NCBI GenBank assembly: GCA_019359035.1
Contig: JAHHIC010000088.1
Coordinates: 1 to 64,000 of the forward strand
Length of the DNA: 64,000 nt
Direction of reading: 5' to 3'
Source of the DNA: Scytonematopsis contorta HA4267-MV1
GTDB lineage: Bacteria; Cyanobacteriota; Cyanobacteriia; Cyanobacteriales; Nostocaceae
This document shows positions 1-8,450 of the stretch, one piece after another. The translations under genes were made by a program, and so were the position numbers. Below the pieces are notes generated by a model that saw nothing but the letters and a program-made list of their open reading frames with translations, ran no database searches and was not told where the DNA came from. How positions within the stretch are numbered: the first letter of the stretch is position 1; each line of letters starts with the position of its first letter.

Positions 1-127
1 GGTAATTGGTAATTGGTAATTGGTAATTGGTAATTGGTAATTGGTAATTGGTAATTGGTAATTGGTAATTGGTAATTGGTAATTGGTAATTGGTAATTGG
101 TAATTGGTAATTGGTAATTGGTAATTG
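1..127. repeat. GGTAATT heptamer tandem array
   Basis: About 18 nearly perfect tandem copies of the 7-bp unit GGTAATT; the array may continue left of the window. It is the reverse complement of the CAATTAC array between devC and devA. Short tandemly repeated repetitive (STRR) sequences of this kind are known from heterocystous cyanobacteria. It lies upstream of devC, where a devB gene would be expected further left. Confidence 0.95.
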
Positions 128-141
128 TTTTTGAATTTAAG

Positions 142-242
142 GAGACGCGATAAATAAAGTCTCTACAGTAATAATTTATTGTGACCAATCCCCACTTATC
201 ACTGTCTAATTTTGAATTTTGAATTTTGGATTTTGAATTTTT
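142..242. repeat. Degenerate GAGACGCGAT palindrome plus GAATTTT repeats before devC
   Basis: After the heptamer array comes a decayed copy of the dispersed palindrome (GAGACGCGAT ... GTCTCTACA, 142-177). Copies of a TTTTGAA-type AT-rich repeat then run right up to the devC start codon. No Shine-Dalgarno sequence is visible in front of devC, so the whole visible leader is repeat-derived. Confidence 0.7.
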
Positions 243-1418
243 ATGATTGGCTTCATTCATCAATTACGACGACGCACATCTTTAGGATGGCTGCAACTGA
301 GTAAAGAAAAAGGTCGTTTTTTGGTAGCTTTATCAGGAATTGCCTTTGCTGATGTTCTTATGTTTATGCAGCTAGGGTTTCAAAATGCTCTGTTTGACAG
401 TAATACCAGAGCGCATCGTGCTATGGAAGCAGACATTTTTTTGCTTAGTCCCCAAGCACGTAACCTAGCAAATATGTCCAGCTTTACTAGAAGAAGACTT
501 TTCCAAGCGATGGACACACCAGGGGTAAAGTCAGCAGAACCAATGTATGTAAATTTTATAGATTGGAAAAATCCCCAAACTCGCCTAAAAACATCAGTAT
601 TAGTTATAGGCTTTAATCCTGACAAACCAGCTTTGAACCTACCAGAAGTAATATCTCAAGCTGACTCTATCAAATTGCCAGATACTTTTCTTTTTGACCG
701 TGCTGCGAGGGGAGAATATAAAGAGACATTTGCCCAAATTGACCAAGGTAAACTTGTAAATACAGAAATCGACAGACGAACAATTAGCATCAGCGGTTTA
801 TTTAAAATTGGTGCTTCCTTTATTGCAGATGGTACTTTAATTAGCAGCGACCAAAACTTTTTGCGGTTATTTCCCCGACGAGATATAGGAAGTATCAGTT
901 TGGGTTTAGTGCAAATACAGCCAGGTTCTGACCCAAAACAGGTAGCAGATTCCTTAAAACAGCGCTTAGGTAATGATGTACAAGTGCTAACAAAAGAGGA
1001 ATTTATTACCTTTGAAAAAGATTACTGGCAAAAAAATACAGCCATTGGTTTTATTTTTAGCCTTGGTGTTGGAATGGGTTTCATGGTGGGGGTAATTATT
1101 GTTTACCAAGTACTTTCAACCGATGTCAACGCCCATATGAAAGAATATGCCACTTTCAAAGCTATGGGATACCGAAACTCCTATTTGCTGAGTGTGGTGT
1201 TTGAAGAAGCAATAATATTAGCGGTGTTAGGATTTTTACCTGGTTTAGGGGTTTCTTTCGGGTTATACACAATGACACGAAATGCGACCAATTTACCAGT
1301 TATCATGACATTAGCACGAGCGTTACAAGTGCAAATACTGACCATAATTATGTGCATGATTTCCGGTGCTATTGCTACTCGTAAAGTACAATCAGCAGAC
1401 CCAGCGGATATGTTTTAA
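243..1418 (+). CDS. devC: DevC-like ABC exporter permease
   Basis: 391-residue inner-membrane permease of the DevC/MacB type. One N-terminal membrane segment (about residues 27-47) is followed by a periplasmic MacB-like core domain (about 50-245) and a C-terminal FtsX domain with three segments (about 270-292, 318-345, 358-380). DevC proteins work with a DevB membrane-fusion protein, the DevA ATPase and an outer-membrane TolC. In Anabaena, DevBCA exports heterocyst glycolipids, but cyanobacteria have several paralogues with other substrates. Here devA follows 119 bp downstream across a repeat array; devB would lie left of the window. The family is clear, but heterocyst function is inference. 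Confidence 0.9.
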   Translation: MIGFIHQLRRRTSLGWLQLSKEKGRFLVALSGIAFADVLMFMQLGFQNALFDSNTRAHRAMEADIFLLSPQARNLANMSSFTRRRLFQAMDTPGVKSAEPMYVNFIDWKNPQTRLKTSVLVIGFNPDKPALNLPEVISQADSIKLPDTFLFDRAARGEYKETFAQIDQGKLVNTEIDRRTISISGLFKIGASFIADGTLISSDQNFLRLFPRRDIGSISLGLVQIQPGSDPKQVADSLKQRLGNDVQVLTKEEFITFEKDYWQKNTAIGFIFSLGVGMGFMVGVIIVYQVLSTDVNAHMKEYATFKAMGYRNSYLLSVVFEEAIILAVLGFLPGLGVSFGLYTMTRNATNLPVIMTLARALQVQILTIIMCMISGAIATRKVQSADPADMF

Positions 1419-1537
1419 GGGGAGTGGGGAGTGGGGAGTGGGGACAATTACCAATTACCAATTACCAATTACCAATTACCAATTACCAATTACCAATTAC
1501 CAATTACCAATTACCAATTACCAATTACCAATTACCA
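1419..1537. repeat. GGGGAGT run plus CAATTAC array between devC and devA
   Basis: Directly after the devC stop are about three GGGGAGT units (1419-1444), then about 13 copies of CAATTAC (1445-1537). The last unit runs into the devA ATG. The array fills the whole junction of what should be a co-transcribed gene pair. A 7-bp unit passes through all frames every 21 bp, so the array stays open and encodes a repeated LPITNYQ heptapeptide. Confidence 0.95.
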
Positions 1538-2236
1538 ATGACAGAAGCAGTAATTTCAATTCAAAATCTTGACCACTTCTTCGGTAAAGGTCAACTCCGG
1601 AAGCAAGTATTGTTTGATATTAATTTAGAAATCAATGCTGGTGAAATTATCATCATGACTGGACCATCTGGTTCTGGCAAAACAACACTTCTTACTTTGG
1701 TAGGTGGGTTACGTTCTCCACAGTCGGGTAGTTTGCGGGTACTAGGACGGGAACTGGTTGGTGCTAGTGCAGGACAATTAACTGTAGCGCGTCGTAATCA
1801 TGGTTATATTTTTCAGGCACACAATTTACACAATAGCCTGACAGCTTTACAAAATGTCAGAATGGGTTTAGAAGTGCATCCAAACATTTCTCCAGCATCC
1901 ATGAAAAGGCGTTCCAAAGAAATGCTGGAAGAGGTAGGATTGGGAGAGCGTGTAAATTATTATCCAGAAGACTTATCTGGTGGACAAAAACAACGGGTGG
2001 CTATTGCTCGTGCTTTGGTAAGTCATCCAAAAATTGTGCTTGCAGATGAACCTACAGCAGCGCTTGATAGTAAGTCTGGACGGGATGTCGTTAACTTAAT
2101 GCAACAATTGGCGAAAGAACAGGGCTGTACGATTTTGTTAGTAACTCATGACAACCGAATTTTAGATATTGCTGACCGCATTGTGCATATGGAAGATGGA
2201 AAGTTAGCAGCGGATACTCCAGCTCTTGTAAGTTAA
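1538..2236 (+). CDS. devA: DevA-like ABC exporter ATPase
   Basis: 232-residue cytoplasmic ATPase partner of the DevC permease. Walker A is GPSGSGKT (residues 42-49), the ABC signature is LSGGQKQRVAIARAL and Walker B is IVLADEPT, so all catalytic motifs are present. I chose the ATG at 1538 because homology starts there (MTEAVISIQNLDHFFGKG). An in-frame GTG at 1424 would add 38 residues encoded by the GGGGAGT and CAATTAC repeats. There is no Shine-Dalgarno sequence before 1538, so translation may depend on coupling to devC or start inside the repeats. Membership of the DevA family is clear; the exported substrate is unknown. Confidence 0.9.
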   Translation: MTEAVISIQNLDHFFGKGQLRKQVLFDINLEINAGEIIIMTGPSGSGKTTLLTLVGGLRSPQSGSLRVLGRELVGASAGQLTVARRNHGYIFQAHNLHNSLTALQNVRMGLEVHPNISPASMKRRSKEMLEEVGLGERVNYYPEDLSGGQKQRVAIARALVSHPKIVLADEPTAALDSKSGRDVVNLMQQLAKEQGCTILLVTHDNRILDIADRIVHMEDGKLAADTPALVS

Positions 2237-2253
2237 ACTCATTACTCTTGACT

Positions 2254-2359
2254 CTCCCCGTAAACGAGGCTACCGCGTACACACAAGAAGAAATCCCTTC
2301 ACGCTTCGTGCAAGGGGTAATTTCAATATATTGTGTGTACACGGTAGGTTTACGGGGAG
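2254..2359. repeat. MITE-like inverted repeat, copy 1 (GTGTACAC type)
   Basis: Arms of about 29 bp: CTCCCCGTAAAC...GTACACACAA on the left and TTGTGTGTACACGGTAG...GGGGAG on the right. The left arm has a 4-bp insertion. The centre holds a smaller hairpin around CCCTTCACG/CGTGCAAGGG. Related elements lie at 55954-56145 and 61098-61254. It occupies the 396-bp gap between devA and the M23 peptidase gene. The rest of that gap is AT-rich, with no other gene seen. Confidence 0.8.
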
Positions 2360-2632
2360 TCACCGTTGGGAGTGGGGTTTCATGTGCGGGTACGAAGTGT
2401 ATTGGGATTAGAGTTATGTTTTTTGATTAAGAAATTGTTAAAAATATAGTTTTAGATTGAGAATAAGTCATGCTAACAACTTAATAACAATCAAATATCA
2501 GCGTTTTTACTGCTTGTGCTTCAGTACTATAGTACTAAAAATAAGAAGAGAACAAAAGGCATCCTTTTTGCTGGAAACACTACGGATAATAATACAGTCT
2601 GTTTTTCAACAGAAGCAAGTTTTTAAGGCTGT

Positions 2633-3580
2633 ATGACAACTCAAAACAACACGACCGTTTCTGAAAATCAATCGCTTGCATCAAAGTTCAAAGCTTTTAA
2701 ACCTCAACGCCATGCATCAATTTTAGCTTTGGGTGTGTTTGCGGCTTTTACCTTACCAGTTGCCCTTACAGCCCAGCAGCCTCAGGATGCTTTGCAAGTT
2801 CAAGTTTCACCAAAAAATCCTCGTTTGGGGGATACTATCTCGCTGATGGTAACCCGCAACAGTGCCTTAAATAGTGGCGATGTAGCCGTAACTGTTGGGA
2901 AAGATACTTTTAAAGCATTTCAAGTTGCACCGAATAAATATCGTGCGTTTATTCCCACTACCCCACTAGAAAAACCTGGAACCAGAGCAATTAAAGTTTC
3001 TGCTGGTGGTGAAACAGAAAGTTTATCCGTACAGGTAGCAAATAGGAAATTTCCTATACAAAGAATAAATTTACCACCTGGTAAAGCTGGAGTCAAAGCT
3101 ACACAATTGGAATTGAGACGAGCTAGAGAGTTTAGAGAAACTGTAACTCCAGAAAAATTTTGGGATGGCCCATTTTTACACCCAAATACAGGACGAAAAA
3201 GTACACCTTATGGTGTGCGTCGCTATTATAATGGGGTATTTGCACAAGATTACTATCATCGAGGAGCAGACTACGCATCTCCCACGGGTTCGCCAGTGAT
3301 TGCGCCTGCACCAGGACGTGTAATTTTAGTAGGTAGGGTATCTCAGGGGTTCCGGGTTCACGGTAACACTGTTGGTATTGACCACGGACAGGGAGTTTCC
3401 AGTATACTTATACACCTGAATAGCATAAATGTTAAAGAAGGTGATATGGTTAAAGCTGGTCAAAAAGTGGGAACAGTAGGCTCAACGGGTGCATCGACTG
3501 GGCCGCACTTACACTGGGGTTTGTATGTTAATGGTAAATCTGTTGACCCAATACCCTGGACAAACACTGGACTTGAATAG
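2633..3580 (+). CDS. M23 family peptidoglycan endopeptidase (exported)
   Basis: 315 residues. A hydrophobic stretch at about 28-46 (ILALGVFAAFTLPVALTA) is a signal peptide or membrane anchor. A beta-rich domain of about 100 residues follows, then a C-terminal LytM/M23 domain. Zinc ligands are visible: H209 and D213 in HRGAD, and H292/H294 in HLHWG. M23 enzymes cut peptidoglycan cross-links in the periplasm and may act in septum or cell-wall remodelling. It stands alone, 396 bp after devA and before the ComFB gene. Family assignment is secure; the physiological role is inferred. Confidence 0.9.
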   Translation: MTTQNNTTVSENQSLASKFKAFKPQRHASILALGVFAAFTLPVALTAQQPQDALQVQVSPKNPRLGDTISLMVTRNSALNSGDVAVTVGKDTFKAFQVAPNKYRAFIPTTPLEKPGTRAIKVSAGGETESLSVQVANRKFPIQRINLPPGKAGVKATQLELRRAREFRETVTPEKFWDGPFLHPNTGRKSTPYGVRRYYNGVFAQDYYHRGADYASPTGSPVIAPAPGRVILVGRVSQGFRVHGNTVGIDHGQGVSSILIHLNSINVKEGDMVKAGQKVGTVGSTGASTGPHLHWGLYVNGKSVDPIPWTNTGLE

Positions 3581-3667
3581 TAGAAAGGTGTATATTTTTT
3601 GCTCATAATTGGGCAAAATAAATTGGGTTGATACCGTCCCTACCTCACGAGTGGTGGCTTTAATAAG

Positions 3668-4219
3668 ATGAGCGTTATGACTATAGAAAAAATTGTGGAA
3701 CAAGCTCTCCAGGATGGTTATCTTACACCAGTAATGGAAGCAGAAGTTGGGCGAATCTGTGATAATGCCTCGGAACTCTCTATTGAAGAGTACATGGCGC
3801 TAGACCGTCTTATGGGAGCGCTGTTAACTGGTGATGTAGCGGCGGTTCCCCGCAAGCAGTTTATTAACGTCATGGAAGAGTTAGTTTTAACTGAGGCTAT
3901 TGCCAGTGTTGCCGAAATTGAAGCCACCAGCGAAACAACGCTGGATGTGGGTGACATAGCTGCTTATGCCCTGAATCGTCTCCCGCCCTTATATGCTACT
4001 ACCGAAGAAGGTGCTGCAATTCAGCGTCAACGTGCTAAAGACCAACTTCAGGAATTAATTGCCCAACAGGTTAGCGAGGGTATATCCCTCTATTTAGATA
4101 GACCAAGTCCTTTCCCAGAAAGGCAGGCACTTGGTAAAAGCACTGGAAATGAGATTTTGCGGCAAGTTAGTAATTTGCTGCAAGTCTATGCACCCAATTT
4201 TGAACAAAAAACACGTTAA
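3668..4219 (+). CDS. ComFB family protein (c-di-GMP receptor type)
   Basis: 183 residues matching the late-competence ComFB family. The typical core DIAAYALNRLPPLYATTEEG lies near residues 96-115, followed by a helical stretch and a charged C-terminus. In Anabaena and Synechocystis, ComFB-type proteins (CdgR) have been described as cyclic-di-GMP receptors affecting cell size or motility and competence. The ATG at 3668 was used; a second ATG at 3677 is possible. It begins 87 bp after the M23 gene in the same direction, so co-transcription is possible. Confidence 0.8.
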   Translation: MSVMTIEKIVEQALQDGYLTPVMEAEVGRICDNASELSIEEYMALDRLMGALLTGDVAAVPRKQFINVMEELVLTEAIASVAEIEATSETTLDVGDIAAYALNRLPPLYATTEEGAAIQRQRAKDQLQELIAQQVSEGISLYLDRPSPFPERQALGKSTGNEILRQVSNLLQVYAPNFEQKTR

Positions 4220-4345
4220 CAATTCAAAATTCAAAATTAGAAATTCAAAATTAAAAATTTAATCCTGTTAAATTTACATGCTGTCGAAGTACACTTCAAC
4301 ATCCTTTTTACCATTTTGAATTTTGAATTTTGAATTTTTAATTAT
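4220..4345. repeat. AATTCAAAATT repeats in inverted orientation
   Basis: Direct copies of ATTCAAAATTC on the left (4220-4260) face the reverse complement GAATTTTGAATTTT on the right (4314-4340). Together they form a large weak AT-rich stem between the convergent comFB-like and L,D-transpeptidase genes. Similar sequence precedes devC and occurs near 25290-25318. Confidence 0.75.
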
Positions 4346-5014
4346 TCAGTGCTTAACCTCCACTGGTGTGCCGATGCGTACTTGCTCGTAGAACATAAGT
4401 ACGTCGGCATTTCTCATTCTTAAACAGCCGTGGGATACAGGACTGCCAACTAAATCACTGTCCGGTGTTCCGTGGAAGCCAATTTTATTTTTTCCGTCTG
4501 ACCAAAAGCCAATCCAGCGTTCTCCTAGAGGGCTGTCTGGTCCTGCTGGAAAAATTTTACCTGTAATAGGGTGACGCCATGCTGGGTCATGTTGCATATG
4601 CATGACTTGAAAGTTTCCTGTAGGCGTTTCCCAACCCTTTTTCCCAACACCAATAGGGTAACTGGCAACAACTGTATCTTTATGGTACACAAATACGCGA
4701 CGCTCACTTAAATTGACGGTGACTCGTGTGCTTCCTGATGCTGGTGTAAAGGCTGATTCGTGATGGATTGGTCCCCTAACTGGTCCTCTGGCTATTACTG
4801 TCCTACGAGGATTTCTTACTTGTTCGTTTTGTTTTAAACTCTCCATCTGCTTTTGTAGGGACTGTGTGGCTTGTACTACATTAGGAGCTTCCGGAGTATT
4901 AGCCTTTATAGAATTACTAATACGCCAATGAAGACCAAAGGACAGGACTGCAGTGCTAAAAAAGAACAATATCACCACACCCAAGCTTGAAGATTCATTT
5001 TTTGCCATCTTCAT
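4346..5014 (-). CDS. L,D-transpeptidase (YkuD domain)
   Basis: 222 residues. One N-terminal membrane segment (about 11-29) and a linker of about 70 residues lead to a YkuD catalytic domain (about 96-221). The active-site motif SHGCLRM carries catalytic Cys197 and His195; an upstream HGTP motif is also typical. The family forms 3-3 peptidoglycan cross-links or attaches proteins to peptidoglycan in the periplasm. The gene stands alone, converging with the ComFB gene; its 5' side faces a 444-bp gap. A second in-frame ATG lies two codons inside. Confidence 0.9.
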   Translation of the reverse strand: MKMAKNESSSLGVVILFFFSTAVLSFGLHWRISNSIKANTPEAPNVVQATQSLQKQMESLKQNEQVRNPRRTVIARGPVRGPIHHESAFTPASGSTRVTVNLSERRVFVYHKDTVVASYPIGVGKKGWETPTGNFQVMHMQHDPAWRHPITGKIFPAGPDSPLGERWIGFWSDGKNKIGFHGTPDSDLVGSPVSHGCLRMRNADVLMFYEQVRIGTPVEVKH

Positions 5015-5458
5015 CGCTGATATTTTCTCCCCTACTATCTAACTGATATTAATTTGCGTTTTGACTTCAAGTCTGTGGTTACCGACACTGGGAAGTAGGA
5101 ATTTTTTTAGAAACATTTTTGCAATATTCTTGGGAACATTCTTCCTTCCATTACGTCATCACAAACTCTTAAGAATTGCTAACACCATCAATGAAGTAAT
5201 ATTCTAAGCCTTTTTACATTGTTTTGCTGGTTTAATAATTACTCTTTTGAGAGCATAACCCCAGATTAATGATTTTCTGCATGAAAAGTTTACAAAGTTT
5301 TATCCGTTTCCTTATGAATTTTCCTATATCGCTGGGCAGACTATGAGTATGCAACTTCGGTTTTACTTGTAGCCAAAAATTTATGAAAATATTCAGCATT
5401 TTCTGGAACTTTACAAGTGCGTCCGGTAACTATTAATAGTGTGGGTGAGATAAAAGTC
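5015..5458. other. Intergenic region between divergent genes
   Basis: 444 bp between the L,D-transpeptidase gene (minus strand) and a small plus-strand gene. It is AT-rich and should hold both promoters. I see no repeat, RNA gene or convincing reading frame; the longer frame on the opposite strand is most likely a shadow. Confidence 0.5.
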
Positions 5459-5623
5459 ATGTTTGAAAAATTATTGCTGGCGGTCACAATTACATTTTCC
5501 CTCAATCTGTTTTTGCAAGTGCGTTTACCCAATCAAGCTGAGTCTGGTACTAAATATCAGCAAGCTGACGAAACAGCACCTGCTGTCCTCGTAAGATTGG
5601 CGGATAAATACAAATCCAATTAG
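5459..5623 (+). CDS. Small membrane-anchored protein, unknown
   Basis: 54 residues: MFEKLLLAVTITFSLNLFLQ forms one hydrophobic segment or signal peptide, followed by a polar tail ending ADKYKSN. I did not recognise a family. An in-frame start at 5417 would add 14 residues without any obvious ribosome site. A strong intrinsic terminator at 5655 just after the stop supports a real transcription unit ending here. Confidence 0.5.
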   Translation: MFEKLLLAVTITFSLNLFLQVRLPNQAESGTKYQQADETAPAVLVRLADKYKSN

Positions 5624-5654
5624 CCTCGAAGCTATAAATGACAAATTGTTATAT

Positions 5655-5696
5655 GCCTCGCCTAAAAATCTACTAGGCGAGGCTATTATATTTTTT
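5655..5696 (+). terminator. Rho-independent terminator after small gene
   Basis: A perfect 10-bp stem, GCCTCGCCTA (5655-5664) with TAGGCGAGGC (5674-5683), has a 9-nt loop and is followed by TATTATATTTTTT. Confidence 0.85.
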
Positions 5697-6291
5697 GGCT
5701 ACTAAAAAGTTTCATGAAACCTTTATAATTACTTCTATAAATACTTGTAAAGATTTTCGCGAATTAGTAAAGCGAATTCTCATAATTTATTTCTCATATC
5801 TATATATTGTAAACATTGATGTGTAACTTTTCTACACATTTGGTCTACACATTTGCTTCTTTGCTTGCTTCAATACATTAGTTCTGTACCTTAGTTGACC
5901 AGAAGAAGGCATCTATGCTGAGGGCAGAGAGTGGGAGAAGTTATAAGGGTAACAAGTAATACCACACGCTCTCTCTGTCCTCTGCCAACGGGGGTACAAG
6001 CCCACACTGTATTCTCTTTTACCTTGAATGCCTTCTTCCTTCTCTTCCCTTCTGCCTTCTGCCCGTACTCTTAGATGCCTCTTTTTGACTCCGAGCAGAG
6101 TACCTTCCTCTGGTCATGGGTCGGTAGGCATTTGGCAATGAAAAGCAAAATTTATTCCTTATAATATTTGCATTTTTCTTCTATCACATGTAAATTGCAT
6201 TGTTACAGTAATAAATCCGTCACTGTGCAAGGGAACATCTGCCTAATTAGCGGGTCTAATAGATAGGGATGTTTTAAAGCCAGTACGATCT
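5697..6291. other. Long leader region of sigG with imperfect inverted repeat
   Basis: 595 bp without a gene. Purine-rich sequence GACCAGAAGAAGGCATCTA (5897-5915) has partial complements downstream: ATGCCTTCTTCC (6029-6040), TAGATGCCT (6072-6080) and CCTCTGGTC (6107-6115). The segment GGGCAGAGAG near 5922 pairs with CTCTCTCTGTCCTCTGCC near 5969-5986. It could be a decayed mobile element or a structured leader. The promoter for the sigma gene should lie in its last 150 bp. Confidence 0.4.
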
Positions 6292-6948
6292 ATGAGTCAA
6301 TCGATTACTGTAACCTGGTCAACGGTGGAGGCGAGACTGCCGGAAGCGTCGGTGCAAGTTGACAAACTCTCTAACCACGATTTAATCCTGCGCTGTCAAT
6401 CGGGACTGCGTCCAGATCGTGTTGGGTTTGCAGAACTTATGCGCCGTTACCAGGCTCAAGTTGACCGGGTTTTATATCACTTGGCTCCTGATTGGGCCGA
6501 TAGAGCTGATTTAGCTCAAGAAGTTTGGATTCGCGTTTTTCGCAATATTAATAAGCTCCAAGAACCTGCTAAATTCAGGGGTTGGTTAAGCCGCATTGCG
6601 ACTAATTTGTTTTACGATGAGCTACGCAAGCGCAAGCGCGTTGTCAGTCCTCTATCACTGGATGCTCCCCGCACGGTAGACGACGGTGAAATGGATTGGG
6701 AAATTGCTGGCGATACACCTGGACCAGAAGAAGCTCTCACCACAAGAGAGTTTTATGAGCAACTTCGTTTGGCTATTGCTGACTTGCCAGAGGTATTCCG
6801 CACCACAATAGTTCTGCGGGAAATCGAAGGTATGGCATATGAAGAAATTGCTGAAATTACTGGTGTTTCTTTAGGTACCGTTAAGTCCAGAATTGCTAGG
6901 GCTAGAACCAGGCTGCAATCCCAGTTGCAGGGCTATATCGATACATAA
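6292..6948 (+). CDS. sigG: ECF RNA polymerase sigma factor, SigG-like
   Basis: 218 residues with sigma region 2 (about 44-112; FAELMRRYQAQVDRVLY ... DLAQEVWIRVF ... LSRIATN) and region 4 (about 158-212; the helix-turn-helix includes YEEIAEITGVSLGTVKSR). Regions 1 and 3 are absent, as in extracytoplasmic-function sigma factors. It matches the cyanobacterial SigG type, which in Nostoc punctiforme is paired with the anti-sigma factor SapG and linked to envelope stress. The following gene has the features of such an anti-sigma factor, supporting the identification. No strong Shine-Dalgarno sequence precedes the ATG. Confidence 0.85.
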   Translation: MSQSITVTWSTVEARLPEASVQVDKLSNHDLILRCQSGLRPDRVGFAELMRRYQAQVDRVLYHLAPDWADRADLAQEVWIRVFRNINKLQEPAKFRGWLSRIATNLFYDELRKRKRVVSPLSLDAPRTVDDGEMDWEIAGDTPGPEEALTTREFYEQLRLAIADLPEVFRTTIVLREIEGMAYEEIAEITGVSLGTVKSRIARARTRLQSQLQGYIDT

Positions 6949-7115
6949 ATCAAAATCAATCTTTCTTTCTGGTTTACTTTTAGTTACAAATTTTATAATT
7001 AACTAAGCTAATTGTCTTATTGTATGTAGAGTGCTTCTACCAACAGGAAGAAGATTGATTAATTTCCCCCATTATCCAGGATTTTACCCGTGTTTGAATT
7101 GGTAATAGTGTTAAA

Positions 7116-7730
7116 ATGAATACCAAGTCTAAATTTGACGAAAATTCCGATGAGCGAAGAGATACCGATTCGCTATCAGGAAACACCAAACATACCAATA
7201 ATTTGGCGGGTTTTAAGGATATGGTAAAGCGTGATTGCTTTGAGTTATTAAGTGCATATCTTGATGGAGAGGTAACAGCGGCTGAACGGAGACAAGTGGA
7301 AGAACTCTTGTCGAATGACCAATCGGTACAAAAACTGTATCGAAGACTATTAAGTCTACGACAAGGTTTGCGGAATATTCCCGTACCAGAGCAGCAGCCC
7401 GTAGAAGAAACTGTACAACAAGTTTTTTCTAAATTAAATCGTCGTTCACAACGGCTTTGGTTGGTTAGGGGTGCTGCGATTGCGGCTTGCGCTATTGGTG
7501 CCGTTGCTGGTTTAATGCTGGGCAATGAAGGCCGCATGGAGTTTGCTCAAAATGGAGCAGAGTCCACACAACAAGCAGTTAAACCCGCAGCGCCTAAGGT
7601 TGCCCCACTAATGGTAGCACTCAACCAGCCAGTTATACCCATCCCCAAAGCAGCAGAAGCCGCTCCGGAAATTCCTTTCAACCAACTGAAAGCCCCACAA
7701 CCACCTCACAGTGACCGCACTTTGAATTAG
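7116..7730 (+). CDS. sapG: Membrane anti-sigma factor, SapG-like
   Basis: 204 residues: an N-terminal cytoplasmic anti-sigma domain (about 38-90; CFELLSAYLDGEVTAAERRQ), one membrane segment (about 109-131; LWLVRGAAIAACAIGAVAGL) and a periplasmic Pro/Ala-rich tail. The fold signature resembles zinc-type anti-sigma domains, but the usual His-x3-Cys-x2-Cys ligands are not visible (only one Cys), so it is probably a zinc-free version. It lies 167 bp after sigG, in the usual sigma/anti-sigma order. It should hold SigG inactive at the membrane until a signal arrives. A later start at MVKRDC (7221) is possible. Confidence 0.75.
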   Translation: MNTKSKFDENSDERRDTDSLSGNTKHTNNLAGFKDMVKRDCFELLSAYLDGEVTAAERRQVEELLSNDQSVQKLYRRLLSLRQGLRNIPVPEQQPVEETVQQVFSKLNRRSQRLWLVRGAAIAACAIGAVAGLMLGNEGRMEFAQNGAESTQQAVKPAAPKVAPLMVALNQPVIPIPKAAEAAPEIPFNQLKAPQPPHSDRTLN

Positions 7731-7889
7731 ATATTGTTTAGATATTTTTTGGATATATTTAAATATTCCAGAGATATTTGAATATACATAGAATATCAAT
7801 TCAGGCAGGATAAAAAAGCACACAGTTAGGAGTTAGGGATTAAAAGTGAGGAGTAAAGTAAATTGAGAGCTATATAAATAGCTCATAAT

Positions 7890-8315
7890 CTATAATTCGT
7901 AATTTTTTTTGAGACTAATGCCATATCCGCTCCACCAGCCATGTGGAAGCTGGACACCTCCTAACTGATGTGCCATACTTTGAGTCATTAAATAGACCCA
8001 AGCGACACCTAAGGTTTGTCCTGATAGGTCATATATCTCAATCTGTTGTCGATTATAAAGGTTTTCTTGTTTTTGTCTAGTGGGTTTGTAATCTTCTAAC
8101 TCATCTAAGGCAAATAAAATTTTTGGGTCGGCAAATTCCAAAAGATATCCGTAAACCGGATTATCTCCAGAGGTCATACCTGGGTATCCTTCGTTTAGGT
8201 CAAACAGCGTACCTAACGTATAGGATTTTTTGGCTGACAAAACTTTAAAGGCACAGTATCGTTCATAGTTTTCTTCACCTGGTTTGAGTGTGCCGTAGAC
8301 AAACACGCGCAACAA
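7890..8315 (-). CDS. Gamma-glutamylcyclotransferase-like (AIG2/GGCT) protein
   Basis: 141 residues beginning MLRVFVYGTLKPGEENY. The VYGTLKPG loop and the later FALDELEDY segment carrying the probable catalytic acid are typical of the AIG2/GGCT fold. Members convert gamma-glutamyl amino acids to 5-oxoproline or act on gamma-glutamylamines; the true substrate cannot be told from sequence. It diverges from leuS, with about 135 bp between the starts. Confidence 0.8.
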   Translation of the reverse strand: MLRVFVYGTLKPGEENYERYCAFKVLSAKKSYTLGTLFDLNEGYPGMTSGDNPVYGYLLEFADPKILFALDELEDYKPTRQKQENLYNRQQIEIYDLSGQTLGVAWVYLMTQSMAHQLGGVQLPHGWWSGYGISLKKNYEL

Positions 8316-8437
8316 GCCAGAGTTTTTTTTTGAGACATATTTTTTTGAGATATACTCATTTTTTTGTAGATGTCAACAGATTTCTTTGTCTACCATTAAA
8401 ATATGGAGGCAGACAAAGATTTACAAATATATATAGT

Positions 8438-8442
8438 AGGAG
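8438..8442 (+). promoter_or_regulatory. Shine-Dalgarno site for leuS
   Basis: AGGAG, 8 nt before the GTG at 8451 and only 2 nt before the ATG at 8445. The spacing favours the GTG start. Confidence 0.75.
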
Positions 8443-8450
8443 TAATGGGC

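Noticed and set aside
1-127. Heptamer arrays as a possible CRISPR
   Set aside because: The units are contiguous 7-mers without spacers, so they are simple tandem repeats.
1424-1537. N-terminal extension of DevA through the repeats
   Set aside because: Homology to DevA starts at the ATG at 1538; the extension consists only of translated repeat units. It is kept as a finding, not as the called start.
2248-2430. 60-codon plus-strand frame after devA
   Set aside because: It overlaps the MITE-like inverted repeat and has no protein-like features.
5341-5532. 63-codon minus-strand frame opposite the small gene
   Set aside because: Antisense to a better-supported gene, with no recognisable family or ribosome site.
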